This document shows positions 49,783-61,731 of a DNA stretch of 64,000 bases, in pieces; within the stretch, counting starts at the first letter, position 1, and every line of letters begins with the position of its first letter. The notes beneath the pieces were generated by a model. It made no database searches. It was not told where the DNA came from and worked only from the letters and a program-made list of their open reading frames with translations. A program made the translations under genes and the position numbers. Location of the stretch: the NCBI GenBank assembly GCA_030248065.1, contig JASAMV010002668.1, positions 45,083 to 109,082 of the forward strand, in the 5' to 3' direction. This DNA comes from Rhynchonema sp. JSB1_4 (taxonomy: Eukaryota > Nematoda > Chromadorea > Monhysterida > Xyalidae).

Positions 49783-52137
49783 TTTGAAGGTCAGAGCCAG
49801 ACATCGACATTCAGCATGGCACAGTGCCAAACATCGGATTTTGTCCACATTTGGGTAACTGGCCAGTATTGCATTCCTGCCCTCCCTGTTGCGTTGCGCT
49901 GCTGAGCATTGGAATTTGGATATGGCTGAAATTAATGTACAGATGTCTCGAACACCAGCGCGAATAAAGGAATTTTTGACACTTTCACTTTGAAGTTGAA
50001 ATGTCAACCATTATTACACTATTTCATTGAATTGCTGTTCAATAAAGATGACTGACTTACAACGAGACATGCGTAGTATATTACTGACTTCTCGTCTGCT
50101 TGAAACAAGAAAATCTACAATGAGGTTCACCTCTTAACAAAACTTCACTAACTGTTGCGGGTGCAGTTGCCGATTTGTGGTGCGGGTGTGCACGTTTTCT
50201 CTGAAATCATTAATTTGCTTATTACGAGAATTACGGGAAATAAGCAACAGTCTATTGATCATGCATTGATCATTAAACGAGTCAATTCAAATCAAAACTC
50301 GCTTTCGCATCGATCTCCACCGAGTCCGTTCGGGCAAACACAGGTGAAGAACCGGTTGGTCGCATTACTCGCATCCAAACAGGTGCCATTAACGCACGGG
50401 CTATTCGAACAGTTCACACCTAATATTGGTCGCACGATGACTTTGTAAGAATCCATCCAGGATTTTTCCTGAATGGTAAAGCACGTCTCGGTGCAGGTCA
50501 CAAGCGTTCTATCTATATTTTTCCCAATACATTTTCGCAGCTATCGTACTCACTGTGTTCAAGCAACTCAACCGTAATATCGGCAGAAATGTTTTGGAAA
50601 AATATAAATAGGGCGCTTTGGATCTGCATCGAGACACGTGCTTTACCATTCAGGAAAATCTTGGATGGATTCTTACAAAGTCATTGCGCGACCAATACAT
50701 ATATGACATGCGGGTAACTTTATGGTGCACAATTGAGGCTTATATTAATGTCGTCAACGCACACCGTCTACTCAGCCCGGGAATGCCATGCGTATAAAAT
50801 TTCGCTCGCTCATTCAGGATTCCATGGCTGCTTAAGTTGCCGATTTGCGTTGACGAACATGAACAATTAGCAGAAAAATATGAAAAGATTCCAATCGGAG
50901 TTACGGATTTCGCAGACGGTCAGATCATTGTAGACGGTATTGAAACAGTATCCATCATTCATTTGACTGCCGGAACGATACACACAACGTTCGGCGAAAG
51001 AATTTGCGCTCAACATGCTCATGTCCATTGGCCGCCAATACTGGTGTTGGTCATGTTCGACACGACGGGGTCGTGGTTCCAGTACCAATGTTCGTCCAAT
51101 GTCCCCGATATATTGTGCTGATATGCACCCAGATGGAATCCGCCTGTTGGTATCTGCAACATATATTCAGAGTGATATTGGTCGCACAATGACTATAATT
51201 AGAATCCATTCCCCTAATTTTCCTGCATTGACAACGCGGATATTTGGCATTTTTTTCAAATTGAACCAGATTTTGACAATTATCAGTGAGCAGAATGAGA
51301 AACACAACTGTCACGCTGAATTCTACGCAACCAAAATGGTTCGGGGTTCGGGTTACTGTAGCCACGTATTACATGCTTTATGTGTGAAATCGATATACAA
51401 CACACGCACGTTGATCACTCCGGGATAAATAAAGCGAGAGAAGAAAGAGAAAAGAACTGCTGGTCAAAACCTGGTTCAGTTTGAAAAAAAATCGCCAGAT
51501 AGCCCCTTGACGGTGCAGAAAAAAGGTAGGGGATGGAATCTCATATAAGTCATTGTGCGACCAATATCAAGCTTGGTGATCGGATTGAGACTTGGTAACG
51601 CAGTCTTGCATGAAGGATATTTAGAAATTTACCGGAGCCACCATACTTTCGTCCAGCTTAAAAGTGATTCATTTTAGGTCGGAGAACACCTTTAGGTCGG
51701 GGAACACGGGGAGCACGCTGGACAAAACTAGTAGCATCACTAAATTTCCGAATATCCTTAATTCAAGAAAGTCACGTGCCCAAGGCGATCCGATGACCAA
51801 GTTTGATATCGTTGTAATCACAGGATTAAAATCCCAAAAAAACGTATACGCCGAAACTATAATAAGTTTTCCCGAAGTGGTTAGCAAGTTTTTGCGCCCG
51901 AAGTTTTCGAATAAGATCATACCCCCAACGCCTGCGTGACTGTTGTCAAGTTGCTGATGCTGGGAAGAATTGGCAGTCGACCTTGGGCTCCCAATTGGTG
52001 TCCGATCTGGCGACAGTAATCTTGCGCTTGGCCGACGATGAAATTTGTCGGTGTTTTCATCGTAAAACAAGCCCCATCGATGTATGATGTTGCGTTCACA
52101 TCGGCCGTGAACGTTGCGCTGCAGTGAACACTGCAGT
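49783..52137 (-). CDS. C-type lectin-like / EGF / PAN protein, with a frame break (possible pseudogene)
   Basis: Minus-strand exons: 52137-51923 (DCSVHCSATF, YIDGACFTM, QAQDYCRQIG, LPILPSISNL: first half of a C-type lectin-like domain); 51153-50905 (GGFHLGAYQHNISG, EHWYWNHDPVV, then in another frame YWRPMDM, RCVYRSG, MNDGYCF, TVCEI: second half); 50419 to about 50295 (NCSNSPCVNGTC, TCVCPNGLGGDRCE: EGF module); 49925 to about 49783 (FQCSAAQRNR, KIRCLALCHAECRCLALTF: PAN-like half). Splice phases agree between lectin and EGF exons if one frame change near 51045-51072 is allowed. That exon is 249 bp where its end phase needs one base more. A phase-consistent exon 52275-52230 (NCQERLSM) may precede. 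The EGF-to-PAN junction does not close. No signal peptide exon was found. Confidence 0.6.
50424..50697. repeat. TA-flanked MITE (TTGGTCGCAC ends), copy 1
   Basis: TATTGGTCGCACGATGACTT ... and ...AAAGTCATTGCGCGACCAATA are inverted, with about 75-bp arms (GAATCCATCCAGGATTTTTC and complement). TA at both ends suggests Tc1/mariner-type insertion. It ends 4 bases from the EGF exon of the lectin gene. Confidence 0.75.
51176..51566. repeat. TA-flanked MITE (TTGGTCGCAC ends), copy 2
   Basis: TATTGGTCGCACAATGACTA at left, AAGTCATTGTGCGACCAATA at right. Arms are shorter than in copy 1, and the centre is different. It lies in the lectin gene intron, abutting the next MITE. Confidence 0.7.
51565..51808. 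repeat. TA-flanked MITE (TCAAACTTGGTGAT ends), copy 2
   Basis: TATCAAGCTTGGTGATCGG at left and CCGATGACCAAGTTTGATA at right. The middle contains CTTTCGTCCAGC/GCTGGACAAAACTAG hairpin remnants as in the 8096-8330 copy. It shares its first bases with the end of the preceding MITE. Confidence 0.65.
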
Positions 52138-52279
52138 CTGAAAACCCTAAACTGCAGAACCTGCACATCATAATTATCTGGATATCAATTGTAGTTTTTT
52201 TGTCATTGTCATGTCATGAACTCAATCCGTCACACAACCCATGGACAGCCGTTCTTGACAGTTGAGCGCATGCATTTCG

Positions 52280-53557
52280 GAATCATAAATCACTTGTTTC
52301 ATCTACGAACATGATATACCGACTAGAGCTATGTAGGCCCTGAATATTGTTGCAACACTATCCTTATTTTTTAATACAATGAGCGGCACCCGGAGAATGC
52401 AAAATACCCCCCCCCCGAATGAGCCCCAGTGAGAGTTTATTCGCAAGGTTTCGCGAATAAGCCTCCACCTATGTGTGGTCATTGTCAGCGATGTTTCGTG
52501 TACTTATACTTAAGAGGGTTTATTTTGGGAACCTATTGTGTTTGAAACCTAAAATTTAAAGTGCTGTGTCCCAACTAAGCGCCCAACGGACTTTGCCTTT
52601 GCCAATATTGAGATTTGCAGCTCAGAATTTGCCTGCCCGCTTTGGCAAACTCATGCCTGATTATTTTCGCAATCTGCATGATACGTACAATCATCCCAAC
52701 ATTGCTTATAATCCTGCCTCATCCATGGACCATGAAGACACTATTAGCACCACATACGAACCAAAGTCGCAGAAGAGTGCAGCAACCAGCATAACAATAT
52801 AGCCGCTTGCTTCAATCCTTTGTGCGCTCTTTTGTATTATAATCTTTATAGGGTGACCCAAAATGAGCAGCAACAGTCCCTAAAATATTGGCATGAACCT
52901 TGCTGCAACAAGCAAGCGACGGCATGACAAACCACTCGGTCAAGGTTATGGTGACGTTTGATTAATTGTAATAGCCGTTCCGGTATACTGTATGATTGAT
53001 ATTCTATTGTCGTTTGGGTATGTGCACTTGTTTTGTTCCAAAAAAAACTTGGCTTTTGTGGCAATCGTTACATAAACCGTAATGCACTCTGCACGGAATT
53101 TATGTAAAAACCGGGCAAACTTCATTCGTTCGAACCTATTCTTATTGCAAAGCGGCCAACAAAACAAACTGGCTAATGAAAAAATATCCCAATAATCCCC
53201 TGAGGATAGGCCAAACACTGTATACTGGCGGTTTGTTCGGAAAGCACCCCCAAATATTCCGTCCCCAGTGGGAGACTATTCGGGGGGGGGGGGGGTTATG
53301 TTATGCTATTCTCCGGTAGGTATATGGTTCTCTTTATGTCTCTATGAAGAGGATAGAGTGTGTTATATGACAAAACAAAGTCATGTTTATGGTTGGTGTG
53401 CCACGTGGTTACTTGTGATGTTTTTTGTGGCTGTTGTCTTTCATGTTTGAAAAGCTTGGGCGTTTGTGCTGAGATCGTAGCACCGTGCGCATTGTAGTGT
53501 ACGTTCTGAATCAGTTTATACATAAGAAACCGCCTGGGCGGCGATATCGAATACCGA
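52280..53557. other. spacer with two diverged G/C-run repeats
   Basis: Runs of C (52407) and G (53281) sit near GAATGAGCCCCAGTGAGAG and CCGTCCCCAGTGGGAG. Part (52716-53060) is a diverged copy of 53990-54440, sharing CATGAAGACACTAT, CACAAACCA.TCGGTCAAGG and TGTGCACT.GTTTTGTTC. A frame at 52618-52803 (LPARFGKLMPDYFRNLHDTY) is protein-like but unassigned. Confidence 0.4.
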
Positions 53558-53778
53558 ACTACAGTACCGGGTGCAATTCTAGACTGAAAGTCGAAGTCGC
53601 GTGCACGCGCGTGCGAAACAGTGCAAAGTATAGGCAAAAGTCGAAGTAACTTCGCGTGCACGCGAAGTTTTGCGCGTGCGCTGGCGTGCGCTGCCTATGT
53701 TTTAGCACAAGGAAGTTGCGTGCACGCGCGTGCACGCGACTTCTACTTTCAGCCTAGAATTGCACCCGGAACTGTAGC
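53558..53778. repeat. CpG-rich palindromic element with GTGCACGCG phrases
   Basis: TACAGTACCGGGTGCAATTC on the left and GAATTGCACCCGGAACTGTA on the right are inverted, with TA at the extremes. Inside, CGCGTGCACGCG words recur at least four times. A Tc1/mariner-like MITE is likely. Confidence 0.7.
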
Positions 53779-54018
53779 TTGACGGTGCTGTTGCTGTTTT
53801 TTTTGCACGGCCGTCAATATTAAAATTCACTTTTCTCGAGAAACGGTCGGGTGGTCGGGAATATGCGTTGGTTCTTTTTGTTTGACGAGGTGCGAAACAT
53901 CGCACAGATATTGTCTTTTTTGAAAACTGATGTCAAGTTTGTTTTTTATCTGCATGTGCATGTCAAACCATTCCAACATTTGGCTTCATCTTGCTTGCCT
54001 TATCCATGAAGACACTAT

Positions 54019-54243
54019 GGGTGATATTTTCGAAGCGGTGTAAAGGTCAGTTGGGTGAAAGGTCGGTGGTAAGCTCGGTCGACAACTCAGTGTAATAGAC
54101 CTCGGTGTAAACTTGAAACATTCCACGTTAATAACAGGCCATGTTTCACGTTTACACCGAGCTACGCCGACCGAGCTTTCGACCGAACTTTACACCGACC
54201 TTTACGCCCAACTGACCTTTACACCGTTTCGAAAATTCCACCC
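54019..54243. repeat. palindromic MITE, copy 2 (GGGTGATATTTTCGAA ends)
   Basis: Full-length relative of 1077-1302 in inverse orientation. It starts GGGTGATATTTTCGAAGCGG, ends TTTCGAAAATTCCACCC. It interrupts a segment whose uninterrupted relative is at about 52733 (GAAGACACTAT on both). Confidence 0.75.
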
Positions 54244-54905
54244 TGATTAGTAAAGCCCCGCTCTTTTCAAACTTTTATGCGCTCTGTTGCCAGTGTGCGT
54301 GAACACGTTGCTCCAAAGGGGCATCACAAACCATTCGGTCAAGGTCATTGTGATTGTGATCAATGGCGATGGTCCCTCTGGGGTACGATTGATGTTCGAA
54401 TGTTACTTGGACATGTGCACTGGTTTTGTTCGCTTGTGCGAAAAACTTGGGCGCTTTGTTGATGGTAATACCGCACATTACCTACCTTACATTACAGTAT
54501 TGTGCGCATTGTGTCATAAATGGGTTCAACCAAATCAAGCGTTTTTTTTTCGTTCGCATTCATTTATTGTAAATGGGATATTGGTCGTTCACAGACAGCT
54601 CAAGTTCTCCAAATCGAAATGTAGATTATAACCAGCTAAATAACTGAAAACCTATATCAAATACCAAATTCGCATACAATCGGTTCACAATATGACTCCC
54701 TAAAACTGCATGAATTCGTTTCGTTTCCAGAAGCTGTACTCACACGATGTCGAACACATTTGGCCCAGATGAAGCTGCAAATGCGAACGCGGCTAAGTTC
54801 CGACTTTGAATGGTTTGGTGAATAAAGAGTTGGCAAGAATGAATCGAAGTAATTTATGGGTGACGGAGGAGAGAAAATAACCTGCCGCACCTACAGTACA
54901 CCTGC

Positions 54906-55329
54906 TTAACTCCCCAACAACTTATAGCACGTGTCACAGCAGTCAACGCGGTTATCCAGGCACTTCAATGGTTGGGCTGTCAGGAAGCCACAATCTTCAC
55001 TGTCCGTACACGGATATTTTTTGCACGAATCGCAGCATATCTCCAGTCGCATTTTTGCGTGCGCGCATTGCACAGGGGTCATGTGCTTTTTACATTCATG
55101 AGGATCTGTGTCGACACACTCTGCAAATGAACATTGGTGCTCCATACAAGTCGATTTCCCACCAATAATATCCCGTGAATGAAGACAATGTGAAATGGAT
55201 AAAAATCTCTGCCTGAAAGCCCATGGTCAGAAGGTTCATGCCACGGTTTTGTCTCCTACCTTGACCGCTTATGTCTTTGACGACGAGCCCAATAATAATA
55301 CAGAATAATCCGATGAAGTTCATTTTCAT
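54906..55329 (-). CDS. small secreted protein with two ShKT-like domains
   Basis: Two exons (55329-55260, 55120-54906) join in frame to 94 residues. The signal peptide MNFIGLFCIIIGLVV is followed by two six-cysteine units. The first is CVDTDPHEC, VQCAHAKMRLEICCDSC; the second is CTDSEDCGF, LKCLDNRVDCCDTC. The protein then ends KLLGS. The spacing, with an acidic residue two after the first Cys and the CCxxC end, follows nematode ShKT domains. These occur in many secreted and matrix proteins; the name refers to an anemone peptide, and no toxic role is implied. Two possible start Mets lie two codons apart. Confidence 0.78.
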
Positions 55330-57173
55330 ATTCTTTGTGCCCAAGTGACTTTTATTTTTTGATCAAGGATCAAGTTTTTACACACCCTTGGTGTGTTTTA
55401 TAGTCAGAACGTTAGAATTGGACGTTTAGTATGGTTTCCGTGGTCAAGATTTACCTCAAAGGACTGTAAGTATGATAATGATTGGAAACCAGCGTTACTT
55501 ATATTCTGGAATTAAATTGTTTTCAATCAAGCTGTTCCCTATCTGTCATTATAAACACATTCCGTGTGGACGAAAAATGAATAAGAAATAAAAAATAAGA
55601 AAAATTTGAAATTGAGAGCCAACCAACGATCGTCGGAATAGCTCAAACTGTTGCACTTCATCCGCTCTATCCTGCAGGTATTATATGTTCGTATAGCTAC
55701 TTACTGCAATAGCATACTATCACACATGGGAATGATGAATTACACAATCACACATAAAAAACGTAAAGGCATTCCACACAATTAAAGCTCCACAAGGAAC
55801 CCACCAAGAACCCGATGCAGATAATGAATAATCATTCATTCTCATCCGGACGAAGACAAGAAAGAGCGAAATTTTTAAAGCGGCCCCGCCGCTGTTGTTT
55901 TTTTGGTTTCCGACCTCTGTTTCTTCATTTACATCGTTTGTTGGCATCGAGATCCAGAACATTAGTTTTGACGAACTTCAGCAAAGTGGCGATTACCCAC
56001 CGAAATTGATCCACTAAGATGGCCTATCGGGAACAAAACTGTCCCGCTGTACATTGACGCACATTTGCACATGATGATCAGGGGAATTACAAAACAAATT
56101 CAAAGTCATTGCGGCGCGATATAGGTGGCCGTGGTTACGGTAGCCCGATGAAACATTAGATCCTTTGTAAATGATAAATGTTTTGTCAACCTACCGTAAC
56201 GCGCCGCCTGTACCACACCTCAGTGAGTTGAATTTTCCTTTGGAAATCCTGATTTCCACGCACCGATGGTGCGTCAACATTGGGGTGATTTGTTCCCGTA
56301 TGGCCATATCGATTTCGGTGGGTAAACGTCAGTTTGGTGAAGTTCTTGAAAGTTAATGTTCTTCATCCCAGTGCTATGTAACTAACGATTAAAATAAAAA
56401 ACCGAGGTCCAAAACCCAAAAAACAATAGCGCCGGGCCCGGTTTAAGAGCGAACCTGTTCCAACTCACGATATTTGCACTCGGACAATAATAATCATCGA
56501 CTGTGTTTCGTCGCTGGACGAGCTAGATGCCTGTCGGTGCACAGTGTCAGAAGTTGCAAACAATGGTGTTGAATTGGGGAGTGAAAAACGTTCACCAAAC
56601 AGCCCATCCAGCCCTATAGCACTGTGGTGTCAAATCAGATTTGCAATTCTTCTCGTCATCCCAATGTACTATATTTCTTGCACCCATTTCGGGCTGCTTG
56701 AGTTGACGAAGTGACTTGATCACTGGCTTGACGACTGTGCCATTAGCCCCATCTAAAAGGAAGACTGTGATTAAAAGTCTTCCTTTGCAGCCTCAGCAGA
56801 GGAAACCTGAATCGAGCCACTGATCCGTTCCAATTTTACTATCATTCGGGTAGCATGGAAAGCAAAATTAATTTTTTCAATCTCGATGCGGCAGAAAAAT
56901 GGGCAAGAGTGCATGCGACAAATCACTTCAGTGTCTCATCATTTTCAATCTTAATAGTGTGTTTCTTTAGATCTTGTAAATTTCAATCTGATCGTCAAAG
57001 CAACATGACTGGAAAGGAACAGCGTAATTTTCATATGCATTAAAAATTGTTATCGAGATTCGCGACGCCGGTTTCTGAAGTTAGCTCGTTCCGCATAAAA
57101 ACGATTTCGACAGCAAAAAAGTCAACAGCTCAAGAACTAGGTTCACCAGCAAACCTTCGTTATATTCGGCGAG
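55330..57173. other. spacer without recognised genes
   Basis: Contains an AAATAAGAAAAATAAG-type A-rich stretch and GGAAGACTGTGATTAAAAGTCTTCC-like local symmetry at 56758-56788. Frames such as 56855-57043 (KINFFNLDAAEKWARVHATN) have no supporting features. Confidence 0.4.
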
Positions 57174-60100
57174 TCATGTTGTTGTTGTCGTCCCTGATTG
57201 TTTCACCAAATAGGTCAACAGCCCAATGACAACAATGCAGAGCAGCAGAATGATCAGAATGCCGACGCCCAGAAAAATGTAGACGAACAGGAACCTCCGT
57301 GCGGTGGAACTGGGTTGCGATGGAGGCTCGCCTGTAAAGTGCCAGATTAGCTGTCAGCACGGGTGGGCTGCTAGAACTGGACTTTTGGCTAAAGCCAAAG
57401 CCTGATCTGCAACTACACCGCTGAAGACAAGCGGGAAACGGGCATTAAGGATCAAGATTGAACCAAATTAGGTGCATGTAAGTGTCGCCATGTGCTCAAC
57501 AATTAGTTGCATGATTGTGTAAAGTATTGGTACCAAAACGTCCACTTCTGCAATAAATTATCAGTGGGGTAAATCGGTACACAATACCTTACACAATCAT
57601 GACATCAAACCACGTCCACAAGACACTTCTTGGCTTATGCAAATACTTCCCATCAGTTGCATACAGCACAATTCCTCTAAACGTCGTGCGTGTACCGTGT
57701 GACGACTCTACCCACCTGTAGTTTCAGTTGTCAATTTTGTTGGTTTGCCGGTGGAGGTCAAAGGTGACGCCAATGTCGTCGTAGGTGACGACGCTGTAAA
57801 TACACAATAATGCAGATTGGATCACACAAGAACGCTCTGATAGTCTTTCAGATCAAGATATTGTGCGACGGTTTAGTCCCGGGGCACAGGTACAGGCCCG
57901 GCCGATTCAGGCCCGGCTGGAGCCTCGGCCTATAAATGGGTCAAATATGCTGGGCCTGAATCGGCCGGGCCTGAAACGTTTGGGCCTGAACTTCCGGGCC
58001 TGAAAGGTCGCTGAATAAAATCAAGACACTCACGACACGCTGGTTTTTTGCAAACTCGATGTTCCACGTCCGTCCCATTGCACTCCCCTCCATGCTGCGC
58101 TTCCGTCAACTTTTGTCTCGTTCGGTTGTGCGCACCGGCCCCGCATGACACAGAACACTCGGACCAATCGTTGGGCCACGCGCCCCAAACGCAGTCGATT
58201 GCTGAATTTTTATTCGTTTTTCTTCTCAGTTCTATGTTCAAATATAAATATTACATAACTAACGGCAAGGACGCTTATTGCAGGAGACCGTTTCCTGCAT
58301 TCCTTCATTCTCACATTCCTTCCCGGGATGGACCACAATCCTTGTTCGAGTCTGGATGCCCTGGCCGCAGGTGACCGAACACGATGATGACGACCAGCTG
58401 GTGATGCATTCTGGAATTTTTAACAGGCATCGTTCCTTTCTTATATTTTTGTTTTGTTTTCAACCCGTTTTCGAAAATAGCGGTGCACCAGGTCATCGTC
58501 AGAGTTAGGCACACAGTGTGCTGATTCTGAGTTCTAATATAATCTTGTGAGACGGAGGTTTCTAAATCAAAAAGCAAGTATCGGCGCACCCGAGCAAGGC
58601 GTGTTCATTGTCACACAACGAGGCATCAGCGCTGCAGCGATCTTCCCAAAGCGTACGTTGTTGTTGATTCTCGCTTTCACTTCGAACGGGCCATTTTCTT
58701 CGCGCACGTACACTTCGTCGTTGGCACACAGCCAAGTTTCATGGGTAACCAGCGTGCCGCCGACAGCAACCAAGCGCTTGTCAACGAGAAATATTCGGTT
58801 GGTCATTGAGTAGACGCGTAGAGTGGAATTTGGAATTTCGGCCCATTGATTGGTTTGCGTGTCGAATCGCTCACACGGTGGGTAGTCGCCTGTGCCCAGA
58901 TTGCCGCCGCACACCTGTGTTGGTTGACAGACATTCAAAGGAATGAAGGATGTTCAAAAAGTTGGAATCAAGGTCTTTCGATGAAATATAGAATTGGCCT
59001 CAAGAAAGTTCGAATTCGTAGGAGAGTTTCAAGCTCAATCGAAACGCACCCGATAAAAGTTTGACTACTGTTCGCTGCAATTTTCATTCAGCGACAAGTT
59101 CTCATTTTTTTCACTCTAAATCAATTCATCGGCAAAAGAGCAATTCATACCAGAAGCGCATCACGATCAGCTACCAACGCTGCGCCGCTTCGATTGAACC
59201 TTGTTGATGCCATTGATTCAATCGTTGAGTTGAACGTTTCAGAGCCGAATTTTAGCCGATACGTTCCGCTGCGCGCGCCTCGTCCGCCGACGAGATAGAT
59301 CGAATCCTTAGTAAACGTTTGAAGGCAGGGTAGGAACAAAAATCAATGTCTTTGTAGTCCACTATGCTCGTTATTTGATGGTCACAAGAGCTGTATGCAA
59401 TGGACCATTTTACGCACGCGGTGTTTTGCACCCAAACTCTCAACTCAACTCTCTCCCCTCAACCGTTTCGTGAGTTCGTGAACTTCTAATGAGAGTCCCT
59501 TCCAATAGAACTCAATGTTTCACAACATCAGAGGGCGTGATGATCGCTGAATGGACTAAACCTGGACAGACGCAATGGCAGTGCGAAGGAAATGATTAGA
59601 TTCGAAATTCATTCCTTCCAAATTCAGGGTTGACCATTCAGCGTCGTCATCGGCCACGTCACGATAATCACACGTCAACGCGCAGCTCGCCGATGTTTCA
59701 TCGCATCCGCACGCCACGAGCAGATTGAATTGGGCTTGATAGGCCAGAGCGGCTGAAAGGGTGCAACAATGTAAATTGCGTAAAAAAGCTGACATTTTTT
59801 GTGAAGCCCCAAAGTTCCAAAAAGTTGACGAAAGGAGTAGCCACAAAAAAATACGGAAAACTAACGAAAACTCCGCGCGACGGTCATTTTTGGGTCGATT
59901 TTATGCCATTGGCCGTTTCGCAATACATAAGCGGTGTCCATGCCTGAAAGGCGGAATCTGCCTGATTTGGGCTAATAGTTTTGTCGTCAAATAAAGTCGT
60001 CAAACAATCAGTAACACATGAGCCCCAGCTGCACGCGCAAATAATACATTTGTTTTGACGACAAGACGCGACGGCATAAATTAACGACATTACCATAAGC

Positions 60101-61095
60101 CCTGATTAGTGTCTGAATACGTTCGCACCGAATTCGAATTTAGCAGCTAACCGACAGAATAGAGCTTTTCGCCCGTCCACAACAGGTTTGCGGAAGCGAC
60201 GTTTTCTGGGACACCAATACCATTCTTCAATTCGGTTACCGACACGTTCCAGTTGCCCTCGCTGTCTGTCAGATCGACAACTTGTACTTGCGAATAATTT
60301 TGTTGCAGCACAAGTATGACGTTGCGATTGTTGTCTGCGTAGTTGAAAGTAAACTTATCATTTTGAAGAAAGAATAGGCCACCCTGAAGTACAGCAGCTG
60401 CTTTATTACGTTTACTTGAGGTTTCGGGTGAGTTTCACTCTGTATAGTAAATTTCCAAATTCGCTGCCGCACAGTAAAGTACACCCCATAGTTAATGTCA
60501 GGTTCTAAACCCGAAAATCAACTTGTGAAACATTCGGACAGCCAGCACACACGCAGCTTGCCAGCCAGCCGTGCAGCTGTGCGCAATGTTTCAGAACTGC
60601 GCGTGGTTAGCTTTCGGGTTTATACGTGGACATTAACTATAGGGCGTATTTTAGTGTGCGGCAGTGAATTTAGAAATTTACTATACAAATGCAGTAGAGG
60701 CATTGTTTTCAAACACAAAGGCGTAAACATTGTGTTAACGACGATGTACATACCACACAGAAATGATATGTTGGCTGGTTATTTTTTGCTAATGAGATAT
60801 CGAAAAATTTATTTCCAAAATCCCCAGCAGGCTTATTACAAAGAATAACTTCCCCAACGGGATTGATCATTGACAGTGTGAAAAATTGAGAAATTTACGC
60901 TTGAGAAATTCTGCGTAAATTTGAGTAAACTTTTTTGCACATTTCTCAAGCGGGGGGACGACAGTTTATTGGGCATTCTTAACCCGTTCTCCAACCTTCA
61001 TTATTAATATTCGTTTGATTATCACTTTCCTGTGCGAGGCAGCACAACAGCAGCGCCAGCACCGAAAACGACCGCTTCGTCACTCGATGGTTCAT
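57174..61095 (-). CDS. type I membrane protein with Kelch repeats, thrombospondin type 1 domain and Thr-rich stalk
   Basis: Eight minus-strand exons (61095-60984, 60400-60152, 59752-59562, 59306-59151, 58914-58590, 58201-58034, 57793-57716, 57331-57174) join in frame to 478 residues. A signal peptide (SFSVLALLLCCLAQ) is followed by blades with Kelch features: AAVLQGGLFFLQNDKF, NLLWTGEKLYSV, LLVACGCDE, DSIYLVGGRGARSGTYRL, RFDTQTNQWAEIP, RIFLVDKRLVAVGG. Next is a TSP1 module (CVWGAWPNDWSECSVSCGAG, RVCKKPAC), a Thr/Ser/Pro stalk (SSPTTTLASPLTSTGKP), a transmembrane helix (VYIFLGVGILIILLLCIVVI) and a ten-residue tail. The ectodomain suggests adhesion or guidance; partners unknown. The donor at the end of the fourth Kelch exon (58589) is the weakest site. 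The first exon depends on a short acceptor at 60400. Confidence 0.8.
57861..58013. repeat. phrase block: GGGCCTGAA repeats in Kelch/TSP1 gene intron
   Basis: CAGGCCCGGCCGATTCAGGC and then CGGGCCTGAA, GGGCCTGAAT, GGGCCTGAAA, GGGCCTGAAC and GGGCCTGAAAGG within 150 bp. Same style as the phrase elements of 20-26 kb but with another word. Ends not defined. Confidence 0.5.
60445..60680. repeat. palindromic MITE in intron 1 of the Kelch/TSP1 gene
   Basis: GTATAGTAAATTTCCAAATTC..GCCGCACAGTAAAGTACACC and a mirrored GTGTGCGGCAGTGAATTTAG..TTTACTATAC form a nearly symmetrical unit. The centre has CACACGCAGCTTGCCAGCCAG with its GCTGTGCGCAATGTTTCAG counterpart. Confidence 0.65.
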
Positions 61096-61731
61096 TGATG
61101 AAACGCGCATGCACTTTGAGGATGAAGATGAAAATTTTAAGATTTTTTTATTAATTGATTAAAGAATGATTAGTGAACGTTGTTCCGCTCGCCACATACT
61201 GTACACCTGTACACATAAACTGCATTTTGCACATTGTGTTTGCGGATGCTGTAGAAAATGATGACGTGCGCTATTTTGTCGCATTGTGGGTTCGGTCCAC
61301 CCGATCATCGCGCATAACCATCGGACCACAAGCGCAAAACACTTTTTTCTGGGATCGGTCCACACGGGAACGTTGCTTTGACAGTAGCAGTTCTAGCACC
61401 CCTTTCCTATCCATTTTGGTCACTCGCTATCGGGGGGACACACATGTAAATGTCAATCAGAATCAAGCACAAAAAGAGCGACCAATCAGGTTCCAAATAT
61501 CAACTTCTCATCACACCAAGCTGTGCGCATTTTGTCCACAGTGACTTGGTCAGCTTGTTGATGGGAAACATGTCAGTTTCGAAAAAAAGTGACAGACCAT
61601 GGTGAAAAATCAAACTACTATGTACAGTTTCTCGGTTTTGGTCGCCGCTATTATTTTCAACCCAGAGCTTTGCAATGGAAGACTGAGAGCAAGTTGTATG
61701 GAGTAAACTCCGTTCCGGAACTTCCAACAAC

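Noticed and set aside
51917..52171. Independent small gene from the ATG at 52171 (-)
   Set aside because: The region up to TTTCAG at 52138 reads as intron, and the following sequence is a lectin-domain exon, so the ATG is incidental.
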